A stretch of 64,000 nt of DNA from Salmonella enterica subsp. diarizonae (GTDB taxonomy: Bacteria; Pseudomonadota; Gammaproteobacteria; Enterobacterales; Enterobacteriaceae): NCBI RefSeq assembly GCF_008692785.1, contig NZ_VXJV01000009.1, positions 207,306 through 271,305 of the forward strand, in the 5' to 3' direction. Positions 57,997 to 64,000 of the stretch are shown piece after piece. The notes under the pieces are model-generated. The model saw only the letters and a program-made list of their open reading frames with translations, was not told the origin of the DNA and ran no database searches. How positions within the stretch are numbered: the first letter of the stretch is position 1; the number at the start of each line of letters is the position of its first letter. Both the position numbers and the translations under genes were made by a program.

Positions 57997-60924
57997 ATGT
58001 GCACTGTAACAGTTGCTGCAGGCACTCCGGTTATCAGCGTTAATGATAATCGGGGATTTACTGTACGTATACTAAACTGGAACCGTGAAAAAGCGTCCGT
58101 TCCACGGCGTCTTTTGGTTGACCACAGCTACCATGCTGATGAGAGCCCGGTGGAAGAAAAACGTGATCCCAGGCTATTTTCAGCATGGCTAAATGACCGG
58201 AGTGTGGTGGCAAATTTGCGCAATATGTCATCTCTTGCCGGGCAGGTAATCAAAAGGGAGAGTACCGACAGCGGATGGTTGGTCACGCTTTTTGATGCCG
58301 CGGCTCGCCTGGTGTGGTTCACTGATGGTCGGGGCACCACGCAAGAGCAAACCTACGATGAACTGGGCCGACCGGTACAGACAAAGGAGCAGCAAAAAGG
58401 CGGGGAAAAACGCGTCAGCCGAATAACTGAATATGGCGATAAAGGTCTGGAGGGCGATAATCTGAAAGGGCTACCTGTACGGCAGTATGATGACAGCGGC
58501 CTGCAAATCATCGATTCTGTCGCGTTGAGCGGAGCAACCTTACAAATATCGCAGCAATTCCTGGCGTCAGGTGACATCGCGCCAAACTGGCCCGCAGACG
58601 ACACTAGCAGAAAACGTCTTCTGGATTCGGAAATCTATGTGACTTCACTACAAGCAGATGCTTCCGCAAATACGCTAAACAGAACCGACGCCATGGGGCA
58701 CCAACAAAGCTGGCGCTATGATGTCAGCGGAAAAGTAACAAGTCAGGCCATAAAACTGGCTGGTGAAACTAAACAGACGTTACTTGAACATATCAGTTGG
58801 AGTGCTGCGAGTCAGGTTTTAGAAGAGAAAACAAGCAACGGCGTAACCACGGCATACGGCTATGAGCCTGAAACACAATGGCTATCGACACTGGCAGCAC
58901 AGCGCGCTGATAACACAGTACTTCAGTCACTGGTATATGGTTACGACAATACAGGAAATGTCACCTCGATTACGGATAACCTGGTAGCAACACGCTACTA
59001 CCAAAATCAGGTCACGGACGGGCAGAAAGAATTCAGCTATGACGCCCTCTACCAGTTGCTGGAAGCCACGGGGCGGGAAAACGCCGGGAACAAAATAATA
59101 CCCTACAGCAGTTTACCTGCCGCACTGACGCCTATCCCCACGGACAACAGTCAGTATGTAAACTACACCCGCACCTGGATCTGGGATGACAGCGGCAACT
59201 TGCAGTCACTGGCTCACACAGGGGCCGGAAACTATACGCGAACGATGGTAACAGAGACGACATCAAACCGTAGTGTACAAATGAACGACGGTGGAGCGCA
59301 GGATTCAGATGAGGTAAGCCAGTGGTTCGATAACAATGGCAACCTGAAGCAGTTACAGATTTCGGCCTCTTCATCCAGTAATAACATGCTCTGGGACGGC
59401 AGCAATAACCTGCAGACGGTAGTGCTACTGTGCCGCGACGCCACGGATATGACGCAGAATGATCGGGAAATTTACCAGTATAGCGGCAGCAGGCGCGTGC
59501 GTAAGCAGACCCGCACCCTGACGAATGCCAGCCAGCAGCTTTGGAGCGTAGATGAAGTACGCTACCTGCCGGGTCTTGAGCTACGGCAAAGCTGGCAGGA
59601 GTCAGTAGAGGATAACAACGTTATTTCAGTAAACACATCGCAAGAACTTCATGCCGTAACCGGTCAAATAGGCCGTGCCGGCATACGGATATTGCACTGG
59701 GAATCAGGTAAACCGGATGGCATTGATAACAATCAGCTACGCTGGAGCCTTTGCGACAATATCGGCTCAGCATCGCTGGAACTGGATGCTGATGGCCAGC
59801 AAATTAGCCGGGAAGAGTACTATCCTTTCGGCGGTACCGCGGTGTGGGCGGCACGCAGCGAACTGGAAGCCAGCTATAAAGTGATTCGCTACTCCGGTAA
59901 AGAACGTGACGGCACCGGATTGTATTACTACGGCTACCGCTATTACGCCCCCTGGCTATGTCGCTGGACAGCCGCCGACCCGGGGCGGGAGATCGACGGC
60001 CTGAATTTATACCGGATGGTGAGAAATAATCCACTGACACTTGCGGATGCCGAAGGCCTCGCTCCGACAGCATCAGGTAGCGCTGAGACGCCCAAACTTT
60101 CTGCTAAGCAATTTAAGGAAGTCAACGGAGTCTATAAAAAAATGGCAACGGGTAAACTCTGGCAGAGGAAACCCAATGGTCCGGCAGTAAGTATACCTGG
60201 CTCAACTTATGAGGTACGTGCCATCAGCGCCAGGAACATCGAAAATCTGAAAAAAAGGTTGGGGAAAGCAAGCCAGGAACAACTGGATTTTTTTCAAAGG
60301 TTTAAGCAGCTTGAATTCCAGATGGTGCATCACACCAATGCCTGGATAACCAATCCTGAAACATTAGAAACGACTTTTTTAAGCCGCGATGAGTTAATAA
60401 AAAGAAAGATGGTGTTTGATAAAACCCATACCACCAAAGCTGATGTTGTTCAACTTGCTAATACCGGGTTCGCTTTCTTTGCCCTTTCGGTTAAAGGGAT
60501 TAAACTGCAAAAGAACAGTAGTCGCTTTGGCAGCAACGCGCATGTGACATCGATAGACAAGGCGAAACAGAAAAGTCCCTATATGGCTGAAGCGCATATG
60601 ATTCTTAACGATACATTAAAATTCCAGGAGAGAAAAGTATCAGATAGATTAGTTACCCTACTGGGTGGGGATGATATAGCGCGTAAAGATGCGATAGCGT
60701 TTAGTAAGCAGGTTGTCGCAGAAAATGCCGTAGATACGCTTTTTCATATTGATGATCTTCATATGGGCCTTTCGTTATCTATTCTCTGGAGTATTAAAAC
60801 AGCGCCCATTTCGGAAAGATCCAGGAAAATTTTATTGGGTGTTAAGGGCGAAGCACAGTTTGAACAATTAATTACTACCTTATTCAGGCCCCAGATACTG
60901 GTTCCTGTGGAATTGACGGTTTAA
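57997..60924 (+). CDS. Tc toxin subunit C2 (TccC-like) with a different toxin tail
   Basis: This 975-residue second TcC has an Rhs core (1-688) clearly homologous to TcC1, ending YYGYRYYAPWLCRWTAADPG and NNPLTLADAEGL. The tail (689-975) is unrelated to the TcC1 tail. It contains VHHTNAWITNPETLE (H778, H779), a block SRDELIKRKMVFDKTHTTKA, then QLANTGFAFFALSV, SRFGSNAHVTSID, and AEAHMILND with E865-x-H867. The order His-rich start, phenylalanines, Asp, then E-x-H reminds me of OspC/CopC-type ADP-riboxanases and related ART-fold effectors. This is from memory and tentative. The ATG at 57997 has GAGGAG 8 nt upstream; a GTG 9 nt earlier is the alternative. Confidence 0.88.
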   Translation: MCTVTVAAGTPVISVNDNRGFTVRILNWNREKASVPRRLLVDHSYHADESPVEEKRDPRLFSAWLNDRSVVANLRNMSSLAGQVIKRESTDSGWLVTLFDAAARLVWFTDGRGTTQEQTYDELGRPVQTKEQQKGGEKRVSRITEYGDKGLEGDNLKGLPVRQYDDSGLQIIDSVALSGATLQISQQFLASGDIAPNWPADDTSRKRLLDSEIYVTSLQADASANTLNRTDAMGHQQSWRYDVSGKVTSQAIKLAGETKQTLLEHISWSAASQVLEEKTSNGVTTAYGYEPETQWLSTLAAQRADNTVLQSLVYGYDNTGNVTSITDNLVATRYYQNQVTDGQKEFSYDALYQLLEATGRENAGNKIIPYSSLPAALTPIPTDNSQYVNYTRTWIWDDSGNLQSLAHTGAGNYTRTMVTETTSNRSVQMNDGGAQDSDEVSQWFDNNGNLKQLQISASSSSNNMLWDGSNNLQTVVLLCRDATDMTQNDREIYQYSGSRRVRKQTRTLTNASQQLWSVDEVRYLPGLELRQSWQESVEDNNVISVNTSQELHAVTGQIGRAGIRILHWESGKPDGIDNNQLRWSLCDNIGSASLELDADGQQISREEYYPFGGTAVWAARSELEASYKVIRYSGKERDGTGLYYYGYRYYAPWLCRWTAADPGREIDGLNLYRMVRNNPLTLADAEGLAPTASGSAETPKLSAKQFKEVNGVYKKMATGKLWQRKPNGPAVSIPGSTYEVRAISARNIENLKKRLGKASQEQLDFFQRFKQLEFQMVHHTNAWITNPETLETTFLSRDELIKRKMVFDKTHTTKADVVQLANTGFAFFALSVKGIKLQKNSSRFGSNAHVTSIDKAKQKSPYMAEAHMILNDTLKFQERKVSDRLVTLLGGDDIARKDAIAFSKQVVAENAVDTLFHIDDLHMGLSLSILWSIKTAPISERSRKILLGVKGEAQFEQLITTLFRPQILVPVELTV

Positions 60925-61620
60925 TATTACAGTATACCTACTGTATTAATTGTCTATATAAAAACATACGGCCAATTTTGAACATTTCAGGTTGGCCGCT
61001 CATGACATCATACAAAAAATAAGGAACACGTTCACTATCACCCAATAAATAGTGGATAAATCGCTAAACGAGATCGGCTGTAAAATGGAGTGATTCAGAA
61101 TGCAACGCTTTCGCCTGATTATGCTGGGCCGTCTTTATCGTCGTGATCACCGCCGCGCTGATTACCTGAATTTGCGCGTTTCCCTAAGTATCAGAAGAGG
61201 ATTGAGCTACAGATAATTTGCCCACGCATTATCTGCCGTCCAGTCAATTACCGCCTCCCGCGATGCTTTACCATATTGATCGACGACATATGTCGTTAAG
61301 GTAATCGGAGCATTACCGCTTGCGATAGCGCTCGTGGCTGACGCATCCAGCCTGGTGAGAAGCGATGCCGTCCAGTGTATAGTTATTGACGCCGCTGCGC
61401 TGCCAGGCTGGCAGCGCTATCACAAATTGCTCGGGGCTACTGGTCGTGATTTTAACGCCGTGGTTGAAGAAGGTACCACCGTGCCATTCAATATGATCCA
61501 GGCCATATTTGGTTTTCACTTTTGCCATTATTGCCTGTTTTGTCTGCTTGCCCTTTGCCAGTGCAAGAGGTAATGAAAGTGAAATCAGATCCTGTTTACG
61601 GCGCTCAGGGGCAATATTAG
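60925..61620. other. Degenerate region after TcC2, including an Ig-like repeat remnant on the minus strand
   Basis: There is no intact gene here. On the minus strand at about 61217-61390 one frame reads ITIHWTASLLTRLDASATSA, continuing APITLTTYVVDQYGKASREA and VIDWTADNAWANYL and a stop. This resembles bacterial Ig-like repeats of invasin/intimin-type adhesins. A different frame (61313-61528) is open for 71 codons, probably the same gene after a frameshift. The left 280 bp show nothing I recognise. Confidence 0.45.
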
Positions 61621-61941
61621 TTATATATGATTACTCTTGTCCGCTTGTAAATCAACTATCCGTTTTCCTAAAAAAACGAGTACACGAATAGAAAGCGTAG
61701 AGGCAACAACAGCCCCAACGGACGAAGGGATTATTAACATCACAGAGAAGTGTTTATCAATTAAATGCGTTAATGCTAACGCAACCAAATCAGCGCATAT
61801 AATACCTATAATTACTGATACAACAAAAAGGATAATGCGGACAGATAGTATATACTCCGACGCCGACACTACAAATACTGTACTTCCAGCAATTGCCCCA
61901 AGAATAATCCATACTGTATCTTGCCCAAGTAACTGGAACAT
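61621..61941 (-). CDS. Holin-like three-helix membrane protein
   Basis: This 106-residue protein has three hydrophobic segments (about 9-27, 33-59, 65-92) and a charged C-terminus (GKRIVDLQADKSNH), the size and topology of phage holins. An ideal Shine-Dalgarno AAGGAGG lies 5 nt before the ATG. It is 78 nt downstream of the endolysin gene on the same strand, in the opposite direction to the tc genes. Together they form a lysis pair, which could permeabilise the inner membrane so the endolysin reaches the wall. Family identity is inferred from size, topology and neighbour. Confidence 0.68.
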   Translation of the reverse strand: MFQLLGQDTVWIILGAIAGSTVFVVSASEYILSVRIILFVVSVIIGIICADLVALALTHLIDKHFSVMLIIPSSVGAVVASTLSIRVLVFLGKRIVDLQADKSNHI

Positions 61942-62019
61942 TCATTCCTCCTTACCTTCTTAAGTTAATATCCTTATGAGCTTACATAAATTATAAAAAC
62001 CGTATTATCCTGAAAGGAT

Positions 62020-62505
62020 CTATTGGTTAATAACAAAATTATATACCGGTGCCCATTGTCCTGTTTCGATTACTGTAGCATGTCTTTCAGCCCGTTCCGG
62101 TGTCTGTTTTGCCCAAATACTCCTTCTCATTTCATCTGCTGCGTTATTCCAATCCTGCCCAGTTATCGCCACGAGCATATTATTAAAACCAGCAAGACCA
62201 TTCACCCCCATCTGATATGCCATTGATATCAGGATATCTGCACGTACTGAATTGCTGTATAACAAAGCCCGATTGATCTTCTCATTCCGTTGCATACTCC
62301 TGTAAACCCTATCAATATTTTCCTGAAGCCAGGCCTCGATGACATTATCTGTTAAACAAAATGTATAGTTTTTCAGACTAGCGCCTTGTGGACCAAGCTT
62401 AAATCCAACGCCAACAGTAGGATAACCGAGACTATCAATATAAGGTTTATGACTAACTCCCTCTTCCATTTTTAGCAATGAGAAAATTTCGCTATTTTTA
62501 TACAT
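62020..62505 (-). CDS. T4-type lysozyme/endolysin (GH24)
   Basis: This 161-residue muramidase cuts peptidoglycan. The catalytic triad has T4-lysozyme spacing: E15 in EEG, D24 in YIDSLG and T30 in GYPTVGVGF (gaps of 9 and 6, as E11-D20-T26). The later WNNAADEMRRSIWAKQTPERAERH is the GH24 C-terminal helix pattern. It lacks a signal-anchor, so it should need a holin; the holin-like gene follows directly. A holin-endolysin pair beside Tc genes is also known in Yersinia, where lysis releases the toxin. Confidence 0.88.
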   Translation of the reverse strand: MYKNSEIFSLLKMEEGVSHKPYIDSLGYPTVGVGFKLGPQGASLKNYTFCLTDNVIEAWLQENIDRVYRSMQRNEKINRALLYSNSVRADILISMAYQMGVNGLAGFNNMLVAITGQDWNNAADEMRRSIWAKQTPERAERHATVIETGQWAPVYNFVINQ

Positions 62506-63182
62506 TTATCTAACCTTACATTATTTTAGATAACCTTTTTATAGTTTACTGTGTCGCTATTATTTTATAGCGATAGACATTAAACCGATTGAATCGATTA
62601 TACCAGGATATAAAATTACACAATCCACTGTTTATAGTCGTGATTGTTTTTTAATTCAATCTCGCGATAACAAGTTTAATAAAATATTAAATTTGTTTTT
62701 ATAAAAATATTTCCCAAGCTATTACATTGTGTAACATCATTTAAAAATACTTATCAAGTATAAATTATTCGGTGCCATTACCTTTTACTACTCTCCGTGA
62801 ATGCAATAATGATAGCTTGTTAAATATAGTGTTTTTATCATTTTTTACGCAAATCTGCTCAAATCTAAAAACAATGATTAGGTAGTGAATTCCGCCTGTA
62901 CCTACTGCAATCAATTGCATGAAAATAACTAATCATTTGAAATTAATAATATTTAAAAATAATGCCGTATGATTTAACTTAACAGAAGTCCTTTTGCCGG
63001 ATGGCGGCGCAAGCGCCTGCTCCTCGGACAAGCAGGTATTCATGTCATTTATCCCTTTACAGGTTTTACTACTAACCCATGCACTAATTAGGGTAAAATT
63101 TACGCTCTTGGCAATGTGGTGAATCTGGACGATTTCCGCGCTGAAAACAATAATCATTCTAATAAAACTCAGGAGATACAGC
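62506..63182. other. AT-rich region between endolysin and narP
   Basis: This 677-bp region has no gene I can support. The left two-thirds are very AT-rich and should hold the endolysin promoter. Near 62995-63030 lies a degenerate REP-like GCCGGATGGCGGCGCAAGCGCC. The narP promoter lies in the right part. An 83-codon minus-strand ORF here has no family character. The right edge of the island is not sharply defined. Confidence 0.5.
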
Positions 63183-63830
63183 ATGCCTGAAGTAACACCT
63201 TTTCAGGTGCTTATTGTGGACGACCATCCACTTATGCGGCGAGGTATTCGTCAATTACTGGAACTGGACCCGGCTTTTCATGTCGTTGCCGAAGCGGGCG
63301 ATGGGGCAAGCGCGATCGATCTGGCGAATCGCATTGAGCCCGATCTGATCCTACTGGATCTGAATATGAAAGGTCTGAGCGGGTTAGATACCCTGAACGC
63401 GCTACGCCGGGATGGCGTGACGGCGCAAATTATTATTCTTACCGTCTCGGATTCCGCCAGCGATATCTACGCGCTGATCGACGCCGGCGCCGACGGCTAT
63501 CTACTCAAAGATAGCGATCCGGAGGTACTGCTGGAGGCCATTCGCAAAGGCGCTAACGGCGGTAAAGTCTTTAGCGATCGGGTTAGCGAATATCTGCGTG
63601 AGCGCGAACGGTTTGGCGTGCAGGAAGATCCCTTTAGTATTCTGACCGAACGAGAGTTAGATGTCCTGCATGAGCTGGCGCAGGGGCTTTCTAACAAACA
63701 GATTGCGTCAGTGCTGAATATTTCTGAGCAGACGGTTAAGGTGCACATTCGTAATCTGCTTCGCAAGCTTAACGTGCGCTCGCGCGTCGCGGCGACCATT
63801 CTGTTTTTACAAACGCGCGGAATGCAGTAA
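63183..63830 (+). CDS. narP: Nitrate/nitrite response regulator
   Basis: NarP is a 215-residue NarL-family response regulator phosphorylated by NarX/NarQ. It controls nap, nir and other anaerobic genes. The receiver domain has the acidic pair in IVDDHP and the phospho-Asp D59 in LILLDLNMKG. The LuxR-type DNA-binding domain shows LTERELDVLHELAQGLSNKQIA and EQTVKVHIRNLLRKL. It marks return to the core chromosome. Confidence 0.96.
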   Translation: MPEVTPFQVLIVDDHPLMRRGIRQLLELDPAFHVVAEAGDGASAIDLANRIEPDLILLDLNMKGLSGLDTLNALRRDGVTAQIIILTVSDSASDIYALIDAGADGYLLKDSDPEVLLEAIRKGANGGKVFSDRVSEYLRERERFGVQEDPFSILTERELDVLHELAQGLSNKQIASVLNISEQTVKVHIRNLLRKLNVRSRVAATILFLQTRGMQ

Positions 63831-63837
63831 CAAAGTA

Positions 63838-63875
63838 TGCCCGATGGCCTGGCACCACCGGGCCGTCAGGGCATT
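63838..63875. terminator. Bidirectional terminator between narP and ccmH
   Basis: ATGCCCGATGGCC pairs with GGCCGTCAGGGCAT apart from a mismatch/bulge and lies between the convergent genes. The T-tracts are short. Confidence 0.6.
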
Positions 63876-64000
63876 ATTTCTCCTGCGCCAGCGCCTGGCG
63901 GATACTGCGCTCAATCACCGCCCGCCGGGCGTCGCCGGCCGGCAGTAACTTCAGCATCATCTCCCAGGCCGCCACCGCCTCGCCAGAACGCCCCTGCTCA
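63874..64000 (-). CDS. ccmH: Cytochrome c maturation protein CcmH, C-terminal part (partial at window edge)
   Basis: The last 41 or so residues read, on the minus strand, EQGRSGEAVAAWEMMLKLLP then AGDARRAVIERSIRQALAQEK and stop. This is the C-terminal TPR end of enteric CcmH (CcmH/CcmI fusion), which presents apocytochrome for haem ligation. The gene continues beyond the window. The position next to narP is conserved. Confidence 0.88.
   Translation of the reverse strand, partial: EQGRSGEAVAAWEMMLKLLPAGDARRAVIERSIRQALAQEK

Noticed and set aside
61100..61216. Possible spanin gene beside the lysis pair
   Set aside because: A short hydrophobic stretch appears in one plus-strand frame, but stops interrupt it and no lipobox or coiled coil is visible.
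62933..63184. 83-codon minus-strand ORF upstream of narP
   Set aside because: It covers the narP promoter region and includes a REP-like stretch. There is no protein-like pattern.

Overview
The window is chromosomal DNA of an enteric bacterium, almost certainly Salmonella enterica. The core proteins (FruA/K/B, SetB, YeiP, YeiR, MepS, PdeN, YejABEF, Bcr, RsuA, RadD, RplY, YejK, YejL, YejM, NarP) follow the nfo to ccmH order of Salmonella and E. coli. A sialidase of the 382-residue S. Typhimurium NanH type is also present. I found no rRNA, no CRISPR array and no intact integrase. One tRNA gene, proL, marks the edge of a large accessory region.

Layout. Positions 1-6.6 kb carry the nfo tail, the fruBKA fructose PTS operon behind two Cra operators, setB, and an orphan Wzz/PCP-like membrane gene with a small membrane ORF in front. 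Upstream of these lies a tandem 73-bp repeat array. Positions 7-15.9 kb hold yeiW, yeiP, an additional TMAO/sulfoxide reductase operon (pentahaem cytochrome, molybdoenzyme, TorD chaperone) divergent from a MocR-type regulator, then yeiR and lpxT. Positions 16.3-32.8 kb are ordinary core genes: mepS, pdeN, the yejABEF peptide transporter, yejG, bcr, rsuA, radD, rplY, yejK, yejL and yejM.

Accessory region, 32.9-62.5 kb. This is the proL-narP interval, where S. Typhimurium carries SPI-12. Here the contents differ, in two blocks. The first block (32.9-38.6 kb) lies between the 3' end of proL and a 32-nt imperfect copy of it (2 mismatches). It holds a haem-receptor-like TonB-dependent receptor and a His-rich DUF4198 protein behind a near-perfect Zur box, then the NanH sialidase and a broken phage tail-fibre-assembly gene. 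After an IS remnant comes the second block (39.5-62.5 kb), a complete insecticidal-type Tc toxin locus: a LysR regulator, a TcA subunit split into two proteins (A1, A2), TcB, and two TcC proteins with different toxin tails. One tail has an R-S-ExE ADP-ribosyltransferase layout; the other is distinct and carries an E-x-H motif. Downstream, on the opposite strand, are a holin-like gene and a T4-type endolysin, followed by degenerate DNA and narP/ccmH.

How the parts may work together (inference). A1 and A2 would form the pentameric injection channel, TcB-TcC the cocoon that carries a toxin tail, and either TcC could load the same machine. A1 carries three LamG-like insertions that look like glycan-binding modules. 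The holin/endolysin pair could release the toxin, which has no secretion signal, by lysing a subset of cells. The sialidase next door could trim surface glycans. The most unusual signals are the LamG-rich A1, the two unlike TcC tails, the base-composition mosaic that follows exchangeable modules, strong inverted repeats at tc gene junctions, and Zur-type control of a haem-receptor-like protein.
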